In this document: positions 46,446 through 54,725 of the stretch, piece after piece
Layout: each line of letters begins with the position of its first letter
How positions within the stretch are numbered: position 1 is the first letter of the stretch
Assembly: GCF_900580865.1 (NCBI RefSeq)
Contig: NZ_UTBZ01000040.1
Coordinates: forward strand, 1 to 64,000
Direction of reading: 5' to 3'
DNA: 64,000 nt
From: Pseudomonas viridiflava
Lineage (GTDB): Bacteria > Pseudomonadota > Gammaproteobacteria > Pseudomonadales > Pseudomonadaceae
Translations under genes and position numbers: made by a program
The notes under the pieces: model-generated
What the model saw: the letters and a program-made list of their open reading frames with translations, nothing else
Database searches by the model: none
Told to the model about the DNA's origin: nothing

Positions 46446-47984
46446 ATGACATCCCTGACGGCGGCAGCGCCCATCGCTGCAGCCAGCCCGGCGAAGGCGG
46501 CGACGCCACCGGTGTTCGGGGCGCGGATCATCATCGGTCTGGTCGGCGTGCTGCTGGCGGTGCTGGTGTCGGGCCTCAACGAGATGGTCACCAAGGTGGC
46601 CCTGGCCGACATCCGTGGCGCGCTGAGCATCGGTTACGACGAAGGCACCTGGCTGGTCGCCAGTTACACCGCCACTTCGGTCGCGGCCATGGCCTTCGCG
46701 CCGTGGTGTTCGGTGACCTTCTCGCTGCGCCGCTTCACCCTCTGCGCGATCGGTCTGTTCACGTTGCTCGGCGTGCTGTGTCCATTTGCGCCGAACTACG
46801 AAAGTCTGCTGCTGATGCGCATCCTGCAAGGTCTGGCCGGAGGCGCGTTGCCGCCAATGCTGATGACCGTCGCTCTGCGCTTTTTGCCGGCGAATATCAA
46901 ACTCTACGGTCTGGCCGGCTACGCACTGACGGCGACATTCGGCCCGGGTCTCGGCACGCCGCTGGCCGGTTTATGGACCGAATACGTCGGTTGGCAATGG
47001 ACGTTCTGGCAGATCATCGTGCCGTGCCTGATCGCCATGGCGATGGTCGCGTGGGGTATTCCGCAGGACCCGCTGCGCCTGGAACGCCTCAAGTCGTTCA
47101 ACTGGAAAGGTCTGCTGCTGGGCTTTCCGGCGATCTGCATGCTGGTGATCGGTCTGTTGCAAGGCAATCGACTGGACTGGTTCGAGTCGAGCCTGATCTG
47201 TGGATTGCTCGGCGCCGGCTCGTTGTTGCTGGTGGCGTTTTTGATCAACGAGTGGTCGCAGCCGATTCCGTTTTTCAAATTGCAAATGCTCGGTATCCGT
47301 AACCTGTCGTTCGCGCTGATGACCCTGGCCGGTGTGCTGATAGTTCTGCAGGCGGTGGTGTTGATTCCGTCGAGTTATCTGGCGCAGGTGCAGGGTTATC
47401 GCCCGGCGCAGACCGCACCGATCATGCTGATCGCCGCATTGCCGCAACTGATTGCGCTGCCGTTGGTGGCAGCGTTGTGCAACCTGCGCTGGGTCGATTG
47501 CCGCTGGGTGCTTGGCATGGGTTTGAGCATGTTGACGCTGTCCTGCCTGGGCGGATCGCTGCTGACTTCAGAATGGATTCGCGACAATTTCTACTTCCTG
47601 CAATGGCTGCAGATCTTCGGTCAGCCGATGTCGGTGTTGCCGCTGTTGATGTTGTCCACCGGCAGCATCCAGCCGCAGGACGGGCCGTTCGCCTCCGCGT
47701 GGTTCAACACGGTGAAAGGCTTGGCGGCCGTGGTCGCTACCGGGGTGATCGAAGCGCTGACCACCGCGCGTCTGCATTTCCATTCGACCATGTTGGTCGA
47801 CAGCCTCGGCAATTCGCCGCTGGCCGACCGCAGCGATCCGGGCCTTGCCCATCGCCTGCACGAACAAGCCGTGGTGCTGACTTCTTCCGATCTCTATGTG
47901 TGCATGGCCGGCGTTGCGGTGGCGCTGATCCTGCTGATTTTCTGGCTGCCGACGCGGATTTATCCGCCGCGCGCGCCGACCTGA
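46446..47984 (+). CDS. MFS transporter, DHA2 (EmrB-like) drug efflux family
   Basis: 512 residues with about fourteen hydrophobic segments. Diagnostic stretches are WLVASYTATSVAAMAFAPW in helix 2 and GPGLGTPLAGLWTEYVGWQWTFW around helices 5-6, with the family pattern of 14-helix multidrug antiporters. An Ala/Pro-rich tail of about 25 residues precedes the first helix. It should export substrates from the inner membrane into the tripartite complex formed with the HlyD-like and NodT-like proteins encoded next. Substrate unknown. A GGAG site lies ten bases before the ATG. Confidence 0.9.
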   Translation: MTSLTAAAPIAAASPAKAATPPVFGARIIIGLVGVLLAVLVSGLNEMVTKVALADIRGALSIGYDEGTWLVASYTATSVAAMAFAPWCSVTFSLRRFTLCAIGLFTLLGVLCPFAPNYESLLLMRILQGLAGGALPPMLMTVALRFLPANIKLYGLAGYALTATFGPGLGTPLAGLWTEYVGWQWTFWQIIVPCLIAMAMVAWGIPQDPLRLERLKSFNWKGLLLGFPAICMLVIGLLQGNRLDWFESSLICGLLGAGSLLLVAFLINEWSQPIPFFKLQMLGIRNLSFALMTLAGVLIVLQAVVLIPSSYLAQVQGYRPAQTAPIMLIAALPQLIALPLVAALCNLRWVDCRWVLGMGLSMLTLSCLGGSLLTSEWIRDNFYFLQWLQIFGQPMSVLPLLMLSTGSIQPQDGPFASAWFNTVKGLAAVVATGVIEALTTARLHFHSTMLVDSLGNSPLADRSDPGLAHRLHEQAVVLTSSDLYVCMAGVAVALILLIFWLPTRIYPPRAPT

Positions 47985-48011
47985 TTGCGGCACTGAACAA
48001 TGAAGGTTTTT

Positions 48012-49082
48012 ATGACGACTCAAGCAAAGCAAAAACTCGCGGTGGCCGTAGCGGCCGCGCTGGCTGTCGGCGTGTTGGTGTACCTGGCGCTGCCCGGTAT
48101 GTTTGGCAAACGCACCCAGCAAAATACCAACGACGCATTCGTCTCCGCCGACTACACCCTGGTGGTGCCGCGTGTGGCCGGTTTCATCAAGGAAGTGCTG
48201 GTGGAAGACAACCAGCAGGTCAAAGCCGGGCAGTTGCTGGCGCTGATCGATGATCGCGATTTGCGTGCGTCGGCTGAAGCGGCGGATGCGCAAACTCTGG
48301 TGGCGCGGGCGCAGTTGCAGAACGCCAAAGCGACGCTGGAACGCCAGACGTCGGTGATCGCCCAGGCGCAAGCTTCGGTAGTGTCGGCCAAGGCTGAAAT
48401 GGCTTTTGCCCAGCAGGAGTTGAATCGCTACAACCACTTGGCGGGCGTTGGTGCCGGTACGGTGCAGAACGCGCAACAGGCGCGCACGCGCATCGATCAG
48501 GCCACGGCTCATCTCGACACCGCCACGGCGAAACTGGCGGCAGAGCGCAAGCAGGTCGACATTCTCACCGCTCAGCGTGACGCCGCCGAAGGCAGTTTGA
48601 AGCACGCACAAGCGGCGCTGGAAATCGCCAGTTTCGAACTCTCCTACACGCGTATCACCGCTCCGCAGGACGGCATGATCGGCGAGCGGGCCGTGCGCGT
48701 CGGCGCCTATGTGACGCCGGGCAGCAAGCTGCTGGCGGTGGTGCCGTTGCAGCAGGCGTATGTGGTGGCGAATTTTCAGGAGACACAATTGACCGATGTG
48801 CAGCCGGGGCAGGAAGTGCAAGTGCGTGTCGACAGCCTCGGCGGTGAGACATTGAGCGGTCGCGTCGAAAGTATTGCTCCAGCAACCGGCGTGACCTTTG
48901 CGGCGGTAAAACCGGATAACGCCACGGGCAACTTCACCAAAGTGGTGCAGCGGATTCCGGTGAAAATCATGCTGGAGCCGGGTCAGCCGTTGGCCGAACG
49001 GTTGCGGGTGGGCATGTCGGTGGAGGCGAGTATTGATACCAGAAGCTCGGCGACGCCGGTGCGTGAGGTGACTCAGCGATGA
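48012..49082 (+). CDS. HlyD/EmrA-family membrane fusion protein
   Basis: 356 residues from the ATG at 48012, which has an AAGG site; an ATG at 48000 has none. Membrane anchor at about 7-30 (AVAVAAALAVGVLVYLALPG). The lipoyl halves are VPRVAGFIKEVLVEDNQQVKAG and APQDGMIGERAVRVGAYVTPG, joined by a coiled-coil of about 110 residues. It bridges the MFS pump to the outer-membrane factor. The stop overlaps the ATG at 49079 (ATGA), so the NodT frame is translationally coupled. Confidence 0.92.
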   Translation: MTTQAKQKLAVAVAAALAVGVLVYLALPGMFGKRTQQNTNDAFVSADYTLVVPRVAGFIKEVLVEDNQQVKAGQLLALIDDRDLRASAEAADAQTLVARAQLQNAKATLERQTSVIAQAQASVVSAKAEMAFAQQELNRYNHLAGVGAGTVQNAQQARTRIDQATAHLDTATAKLAAERKQVDILTAQRDAAEGSLKHAQAALEIASFELSYTRITAPQDGMIGERAVRVGAYVTPGSKLLAVVPLQQAYVVANFQETQLTDVQPGQEVQVRVDSLGGETLSGRVESIAPATGVTFAAVKPDNATGNFTKVVQRIPVKIMLEPGQPLAERLRVGMSVEASIDTRSSATPVREVTQR

Positions 49083-50695
49083 TTGTTGTTGAATCGACTG
49101 ACCTCTTCGCGAGCAAGCTCGCTCCCACATTGGATCTCGGCGACACCACAAACCTCCTGTGGGAGCGAGCTTGCTCGCGAAGAGGCCAATGGCAGCACAT
49201 CATCTTGAGTGCCTTGCTCACAGTAAGCCTCACCGCCTGCACAGTAGGCCCAGACTTCCAGAAACCCGAAGCCACAAAAATCGCCGACTGGGCCAAACCG
49301 GCCAAGTCCGCCCCCAGCCAAGCCGTCAGCGAACCCCTGAATGAACGCTGGTGGGAAGTCTTCAATGACCCGCAACTCTCCGCGCTCACTCAACGTGCGG
49401 TGAAGAGCAACCTTGACCTGCAACTGGCCAGCAGCCGTCTGCAACAAAGCCGCGCCGCTCGCCAAGTGATCACCGCCGACCGTTATCCGAACACCGCCGC
49501 CACCGGGAGTTACGCGCGCAAACGCAACAGCGGCGAAGGCCTGAACGATCCGTCCGGACACAACGGCGATTCCGCGTTCAACCTGTGGGACGCCGGTTTC
49601 TCCGCCTCATGGGAACTGGATTTCTGGGGCCGTGTGCGCCGCGAAACCGAAGCTGCCGATGCCAACCTCGAAGTCGCCGAAAACGACCGTCGCGGGGTGC
49701 TGCTGGCCGTGCTCGCCGACACCGCACAAAACTACATTCAACTGCGCGGCGCGCAAAACACCCGCGCCGTTACCGAGCAAAACCTCGACGTCGCGCGGCA
49801 CAGCCTGAAACTCTCGCAACTACGGCTGGCCGATGGCGTGGCGACTGATCTCGACGTCGCTGAAGCCGCTGCGCAAGTCGCGGCCATCGAATCGCGATTG
49901 CCGGCGCTGGAACAGCGTCAATCGCAGTTGATCAACGCGATCAGCCTGCTGATGGGTGAACCGCCACAGGCATTGACCAAGGAGTTATCCACAGACGCCG
50001 CCGTGCCGCAGTCGCCGCTAAAAGCTGCCATCGGCCTACCGTCACAACTGGCAGAACGCCGACCGGACATCCGCCAGGCCGAAGCGCGCCTGCATGCGGC
50101 CACCGCCAATATCGGCGTGGCCAAGGGCGATTTCTATCCGCGTATCACCCTGTCGGGCAACCTCGGCTCGCAAGCCATGCAACTCAGCGACTTTGGCTCG
50201 TGGGGTTCGCGGGCCTTCGGCATCGGCCCGCAATTCAGCCTGCCGCTGTTCGACGGCGGACGCCTGCGCGGCATGCTGCAACTGCGTGAAGCCCAGCAGC
50301 AGGAGGCCGCCGTCGCCTACCAGCAAACCGTACTGCGTGCCTGGCACGAAATCGACGATCAACTGACTGCCTACAACGCCAGCCAGCGCCGCCGCGACAG
50401 CCTCGCCGAAGCCGTCCGCCAGAACCAGATCGCCCTGCGCACCGCGCAACAGCAATACGTCGAAGGCGTGGTTGATTTCGTCAACGTCCTCACCGTGCAA
50501 AGCGCGCTGCTGGCAACGCAGGAACAGTGGGTGGAGAGTTCCACCGGCGTTTCGCTGGCGATGGTCGGGTTGTACAAGGCGTTGGGTGGGGGATGGCAGT
50601 CGGTTTACCCGGAAGGGCAAATGGCGGCAATGGCGCCGGGCGTCGTGAAAGCACAAACCGACATCGACGGTTCTGCCGTGGCTGACCTAAAGTGA
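49079..50695 (+). CDS. NodT-family outer-membrane efflux lipoprotein with a BIME in its 5' end
   Basis: 538 residues if started at the ATG that overlaps the upstream stop. The lipoprotein signal LLTVSLTACTVGPDF is intact, with lipobox Cys at residue 54, and the two OEP repeats follow (RWWEVFNDPQL; AERRPDIRQAEARLHAAT). Residues 9-37 are a translated BIME (LFASKLAPTL, LWERACSRRG), which places about 30 foreign residues before the signal peptide. The only in-frame alternative after the repeat is TTG 49205, without a ribosome site. The gene may be functional with a long leader, use the weak TTG, or be impaired. It is the third part of the MFS efflux operon. Confidence 0.85.
   Translation: MIVVESTDLFASKLAPTLDLGDTTNLLWERACSRRGQWQHIILSALLTVSLTACTVGPDFQKPEATKIADWAKPAKSAPSQAVSEPLNERWWEVFNDPQLSALTQRAVKSNLDLQLASSRLQQSRAARQVITADRYPNTAATGSYARKRNSGEGLNDPSGHNGDSAFNLWDAGFSASWELDFWGRVRRETEAADANLEVAENDRRGVLLAVLADTAQNYIQLRGAQNTRAVTEQNLDVARHSLKLSQLRLADGVATDLDVAEAAAQVAAIESRLPALEQRQSQLINAISLLMGEPPQALTKELSTDAAVPQSPLKAAIGLPSQLAERRPDIRQAEARLHAATANIGVAKGDFYPRITLSGNLGSQAMQLSDFGSWGSRAFGIGPQFSLPLFDGGRLRGMLQLREAQQQEAAVAYQQTVLRAWHEIDDQLTAYNASQRRRDSLAEAVRQNQIALRTAQQQYVEGVVDFVNVLTVQSALLATQEQWVESSTGVSLAMVGLYKALGGGWQSVYPEGQMAAMAPGVVKAQTDIDGSAVADLK
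49102..49186. repeat. BIME/REP inverted pair inside a coding frame
   Basis: 24-bp arms at 49106-49129 and 49158-49181 (variant with GAGCAAGCTCGC), plus outer bases CCTC/GAGG. It starts 20 bp after the stop of the HlyD gene and lies within the frame that continues to the NodT lipobox. All other copies in the window are intergenic. Confidence 0.9.
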
Positions 50696-50750
50696 TGGGC
50701 AGGTTGGCGCGTCATACTCTCGTGGCGCTGCGGCGCGGCAAGAGGCAGCA

Positions 50751-52331
50751 ATGGCGGTCAACAGAGTCACGCCAATGGGCGACACGCAAGATCCGTTTGC
50801 CGCGCCCGGCTCCTGGTTCGGCAGCTTGCGCTGGGTGCGCTGGATAAAAAATCACTGGCTATGGCCGATTCTGGCGCTGGCCGCATTCGTGCGTTTTTAT
50901 GATCTGACCGCGGCGGCGATCTGGGGCGATGAAGGTTCCAGTCTGCTACTGGCGCGCTATTCGCTGAGTGAAATCTGGCAGCACGCGGCATTCGATGTGC
51001 ATCCGCCGCTGTACTTCATGCTGCTGCATGGCTGGGTCGAATTGTTCGGGGACGGCATTCTGGCGGTGCGCTCTCTCAGTGCGCTGGCCGGCATTGCGGC
51101 GGTCGGGCTGGGCGTGTGGCTGGTGGATCGCCTGGCCACCCGGCGCGCAGCGTTCATCGCCGGTGTGTTGCTGGCGCTGTTGCCGACCGCGGTGCGTTAC
51201 AGCCAGGAAGTGCGCATGTACGCGCTGCTCGGGGCGCTGCTGCTCGCCGCGAGCCTGGCGCTGGTCTACTGGATCCGCCGCCCGCAACGCCAGCGCTATC
51301 TGGTGTATTACGTGCTGCTGATGAGCGCCGCGCTCTACACCCACTATTTCGCCGTGCTCGCGGCGCTGTGTCACTGGCTTTATCTGATCGCGATCCGCGT
51401 ACAGCGTGGTTACCGGTTCCGGCACATCCAGCGCTGGAACTGGTGGCTGGCGAACCTGGCCATCGTTGCTTTGTATCTGCCTTGGTTGCCCAACCTGCTT
51501 GATTTGATGCAGCACATGCAGCAGCTCGAGGTCGGTGGTGATGTTGGTTGGGAGCCTGCCGTTACGTTGAGTTCGCTGCCGTCGATGATCTGGTCATGGT
51601 TGATTCAGGATGACGGTGAAAGTTTGCCGTGGCTGATTTTCGCGGCGTTGCCGCTGGCGATTTTGGGGCTGGCAGTCATTGCTGTGATGCGCGATCGCAG
51701 TGTGTCGCGCGGCAGTGTTCTGCTGGCGCTGTACACCGGGCTGCCGCTATTGCTGGTGTATCTGGTGTCGTTCATTACGCCGGTATTCATTGAGCGTTAT
51801 CTGACGGCGTATGCCCTTGGCTTGCCGATGCTGACGGCGTTGGCCATCGACCGTTTGTACAGCCGCGTGCGGATTTTTGCCTTGGCGGTACTGGTGTCGC
51901 TGATCGCGGTGGAACTGATCGGCGTGAACAACAACGCCACGGTCGACACTCATGATCAGCTCGACACGGTCGTGAAGTACGTCAACCAGCATTTCCTGCC
52001 GGGTGATCGCATCGTCACCAGCGACATGCTCTGGTATCTGAGCTACGTCTACTACGATCGCACCGTGGCGCAGGTGCGCCTCTTTACTCCACCGAACGCC
52101 GATGGCCAATCGACGCGGCCAAATGAGTACGGGTTCGGCACGCTGGTGACGCCCGATGTCTATCTGAACAGCCTGACGGAGCTGCCAGCCGGAGGCCGGG
52201 TCTGGCTGGTCGGAACCGTCGACCAACCGCAAGAGTTTTCACCGCTGCCCGCAGCCTGGCAGGCCAGCGCTGAAGTCCACGCGGGCGGGATGCAGGCACG
52301 CTTGTTCGTGCCCAAACCTGCGGGTGAATAG
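50751..52331 (+). CDS. Membrane glycosyltransferase, GT39/ArnT-like
   Basis: 526 residues with about eleven membrane helices, starting near residue 38. The first periplasmic loop has the catalytic-type acidic pair D60-E61 (WGDEGSSLL) and DVHPPLYFMLLHGW (about 82-95), both characteristic of the PMT_2/ArnT superfamily. A soluble periplasmic domain ends the protein (about 400-526). Such enzymes transfer sugars from polyprenyl-phosphate donors to lipid or protein acceptors at the outer face of the inner membrane. Acceptor and donor are unknown. It is followed by a convergent slipin gene only five bases away. Confidence 0.85.
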   Translation: MAVNRVTPMGDTQDPFAAPGSWFGSLRWVRWIKNHWLWPILALAAFVRFYDLTAAAIWGDEGSSLLLARYSLSEIWQHAAFDVHPPLYFMLLHGWVELFGDGILAVRSLSALAGIAAVGLGVWLVDRLATRRAAFIAGVLLALLPTAVRYSQEVRMYALLGALLLAASLALVYWIRRPQRQRYLVYYVLLMSAALYTHYFAVLAALCHWLYLIAIRVQRGYRFRHIQRWNWWLANLAIVALYLPWLPNLLDLMQHMQQLEVGGDVGWEPAVTLSSLPSMIWSWLIQDDGESLPWLIFAALPLAILGLAVIAVMRDRSVSRGSVLLALYTGLPLLLVYLVSFITPVFIERYLTAYALGLPMLTALAIDRLYSRVRIFALAVLVSLIAVELIGVNNNATVDTHDQLDTVVKYVNQHFLPGDRIVTSDMLWYLSYVYYDRTVAQVRLFTPPNADGQSTRPNEYGFGTLVTPDVYLNSLTELPAGGRVWLVGTVDQPQEFSPLPAAWQASAEVHAGGMQARLFVPKPAGE

Positions 52332-52336
52332 GCGGG

Positions 52337-53095
52337 TCAGGATTTCCCCGACAAATCCGCCATGCCCTTGAGCAATTCAATCGGCAACGGAAAGACAATC
52401 GTCGAACTCTTGTCACCGGCAATCGAACTCAAGGTCTGCATATAGCGCAACTGCATCGCGCCGGGCTGACGGCCGAGCATTTCCGCCGCTTGCATGAGTT
52501 TTTCCGAGGCCTGCAGTTCGCCTTCGGCGTGAATCACCTTGGCCCGACGTTCGCGCTCGGCTTCCGCCTGTTTGGCGATGGCGCGGACCATCGATTCGTT
52601 GAGATCGACATGCTTGATCTCGACGTTGGCGACCTTGATTCCCCAGGCATCGGTCTGCGCATCGAGCACCTGCTGGATGTCGGTGTTCAACTGCTCGCGC
52701 TCGGCCAGCAGTTCATCCAGTTCGTGCTTGCCGAGCACCGCACGCAGGGTGGTTTGCGCCAGTTGGCTGGTGGCAGAAAGATAATCCTCAACCTGAATAA
52801 TCGCTTTCTGCGGATCGAGCACGCGGAAATACAGCACGGCGTTGACCTTGACCGAGACGTTGTCGCGGGTGATCACGTCCTGCGGCGGCACGTCGAGCAC
52901 CACGGTGCGCAGGTCGACCCGGACCATTTGCTGCACCACCGGGATCAGCAGGATCAGACCGGGGCCTTTGACCTGCCAAAAACGGCCGAGCTGGAACACC
53001 ACGCCGCGTTCGTATTCGCGCAGGATGCGAAACGTCGAGCCGGCGAGGGCAATGACCAGTAACAGCAGCGCAACAAAACCGATTTGCAGACCCAT
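52337..53095 (-). CDS. Slipin (SPFH/stomatin family) membrane protein
   Basis: 252 residues from the ATG at 53095 (ribosome site GGAGA six bases away). One N-terminal membrane helix (about 3-23), then an SPFH domain ([33 protein letters not shown]) and a coiled-coil with [19 protein letters not shown]. Proteins of this family form membrane-associated oligomers and act with NfeD partners in membrane quality control. The NfeD gene lies directly upstream with two bases between its stop and this start codon, which supports the partnership. Confidence 0.92.
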   Translation of the reverse strand: MGLQIGFVALLLLVIALAGSTFRILREYERGVVFQLGRFWQVKGPGLILLIPVVQQMVRVDLRTVVLDVPPQDVITRDNVSVKVNAVLYFRVLDPQKAIIQVEDYLSATSQLAQTTLRAVLGKHELDELLAEREQLNTDIQQVLDAQTDAWGIKVANVEIKHVDLNESMVRAIAKQAEAERERRAKVIHAEGELQASEKLMQAAEMLGRQPGAMQLRYMQTLSSIAGDKSSTIVFPLPIELLKGMADLSGKS

Positions 53096-53097
53096 GA

Positions 53098-53628
53098 TCA
53101 CTCTCCGAGTGGCGCCGCGTCAGCCGCGGCCACTTGCAGCAACAATCCCTTGCGCGCCACCACGCGTACCGGTTGCCCGGTGTGCAGCGGCGTGGCGCTG
53201 AGCACTTGCCAGCGTTCACCTTGCAGTTGCACCCAACCATTGCGTGCAACGCCCGGTTGCACCGTGGTGATCGCGGTCACGCTGCCGAGCAGGCCGGCGT
53301 CGCCACTGACGGCGTGGCGCGGGCGGGTTTTCAGGGCGCGTATCAGCAGTCCGATCAACAGCAGGGCGCTGATCAGACCGAGGCCGATCATCATCGGCAC
53401 CGGCAACTCGGCGTTGCTCAGAATCAGCGCACCGATGACGAACATGATGATCCCGCCCAGGCCGATTACGCCGTAATTGGGCAGCGCCGCTTCGGCGATC
53501 AGAAAGACGATGCCCAAGGTAATCAGCCACAAACCGGCCGGACTCATTGGCGGCAACGGGGTGTCAGCGGCGAGGGCTGAGCCGCTGATCAGCAGGAGCA
53601 AGGCAAACGCACAACATCGGCTGTTCAC
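53098..53628 (-). CDS. NfeD-family membrane protein, short form
   Basis: 176 residues from the GTG at 53628, which has a strong GGAGG site; the longer frame to 53649 includes that site in its coding part. A signal peptide ([16 protein letters not shown]) is followed by three membrane helices (about 35-105). A C-terminal OB-fold then begins near [14 protein letters not shown] and runs to the end. It lacks the ClpP-like serine protease half of long NfeD proteins. It probably works with the slipin encoded next. Confidence 0.9.
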   Translation of the reverse strand: MNSRCCAFALLLLISGSALAADTPLPPMSPAGLWLITLGIVFLIAEAALPNYGVIGLGGIIMFVIGALILSNAELPVPMMIGLGLISALLLIGLLIRALKTRPRHAVSGDAGLLGSVTAITTVQPGVARNGWVQLQGERWQVLSATPLHTGQPVRVVARKGLLLQVAAADAAPLGE

Positions 53629-53803
53629 GTGACCCTCCGCGAGCGTCATGGGCTGGTTCTTTCAGTCTAGTTGAGGGTTGTCCTGTATGAATTTTGATCA
53701 ATGTGCAGATATGTCCGGTGAGCGGATTTCCCTGCGCCAGACACCCGCCGAACTAGACTCAAAGACACGGCAATCACCGTTCAGCGCAACACCGAGGTGC
53801 ATC

Positions 53804-54265
53804 ATGCGTATGGCAAGAAAGGTGCAGAGCAGCCTGAACCGGGCGCACTGCGAATACGACATCGTCGCCCATCGACACTCGTCCAGCAGCCTGGAAACCG
53901 CACGGGTCGCCGGGGTGCCCGCCGAGCGCGTGGCCAAATCGATCATCCTCGACGACCACCACGGGCACTACCTGATGGCCGTGCTGCCGGCCAGTCGTCA
54001 TCTGGACCTGAGCAAGGTACGCGCCAGCGGCGAATGGCAACTGACCCGCGAAAGCAATCTGGCGCACATCTTCGACGACTGCGAACGCGGCGCGGTGCCG
54101 CCGCTAGGTGGCTCCTACGGACTGGACATGGTCATCGACCCGTTGCTGACGCGGCAGAAGGATATTTATCTGGAGGCGGGCAACCACAACTACCTGCTGC
54201 ACATGAGCATGCCGGAGTTTCTGAAAATGGTGCCGCATGCCGAGGTGCGGGAGTTGAGTGATTAG
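53804..54265 (+). CDS. YbaK/ProX-type aminoacyl-tRNA deacylase domain protein
   Basis: 153 residues from the ATG at 53804 with the ribosome site GAGGTG. The YbaK fold is visible: VAGVPAERVAKSIILDD (about 33-50) with the conserved Lys, LMAVLPASRHLDLSKVR, then CERGAVPPLGGSYGLDMVID and IYLEAGNHNYLLHMS. Family members remove wrong amino acids from tRNA or bind related substrates. This is a stand-alone domain, and its specificity cannot be read. No operon partner is evident; a BIME follows. Confidence 0.85.
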   Translation: MRMARKVQSSLNRAHCEYDIVAHRHSSSSLETARVAGVPAERVAKSIILDDHHGHYLMAVLPASRHLDLSKVRASGEWQLTRESNLAHIFDDCERGAVPPLGGSYGLDMVIDPLLTRQKDIYLEAGNHNYLLHMSMPEFLKMVPHAEVRELSD

Positions 54266-54290
54266 GTGTTGCGGCGCTGGCACTGACGCC

Positions 54291-54355
54291 TTCGCGAGCA
54301 GGCTCGCTCCCACAGGTTGATCGCATTCCCCTGTGGGAGCGAGCCTGCTCGCGAA
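54291..54355. repeat. BIME/REP inverted pair
   Basis: 24-bp arms at 54291-54314 and 54332-54355 with a short 17-bp loop. It sits between the YbaK-like and DUF2789 genes. Confidence 0.9.
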
Positions 54356-54393
54356 TAATCTTCCAAACACCCCATTTTTGAAGGAACTCAGCA

Positions 54394-54639
54394 ATGGAGC
54401 AACCAACCCACACTCTCCCATCCCTGTTCAAACAACTCGGCCTGGACAGCGACCCGACCAGCATCGACCAATTCATTGCTACCCATTCCCCGCTCAAACC
54501 CGAACTGCACCTGGCTGATGCGTTTTTCTGGACGAAGAGCCAAGCGGAGTTTTTGCGTGACGAGATTCTGGATGACGCCGACTGGGCGGAGGTGGTGGAT
54601 CAGTTGGATGTGTTGTTGCGTAAGGGTAGAAGTGTGTAA
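54394..54639 (+). CDS. DUF2789 small protein
   Basis: 81 residues with an AAGGAA ribosome site. Sequence LPSLFKQLGLDSDPTSIDQFI, HLADAFFWTKSQAEFLRDEI and DDADWAEVVDQLDVLL fits the small DUF2789 family common in Pseudomonas, predicted helical and soluble. Function unknown. Its stop codon lies inside the first of three TGTA8 tracts that continue into the Fic upstream region. Confidence 0.85.
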   Translation: MEQPTHTLPSLFKQLGLDSDPTSIDQFIATHSPLKPELHLADAFFWTKSQAEFLRDEILDDADWAEVVDQLDVLLRKGRSV

Positions 54640-54695
54640 AAAAAATTGTAGGAAAAGGCCGAAATGTAAAAAAAACATGCGCGATGTAAAAAAAA
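54635..54695. repeat. Three phased TGTAAAAAAAA tracts before the Fic gene
   Basis: Copies at 54635, 54665 and 54685, each TGT followed by exactly eight A. The spacings are 30 and 20 bp, close to three and two turns of the helix, so the tracts face the same side of the DNA. They may bend the DNA or bind a regulator. They end 30 bp before the first possible Fic start. Confidence 0.7.
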
Positions 54696-54725
54696 CTGGG
54701 CTTTAATCGTCGCAGTGAATTTTTT

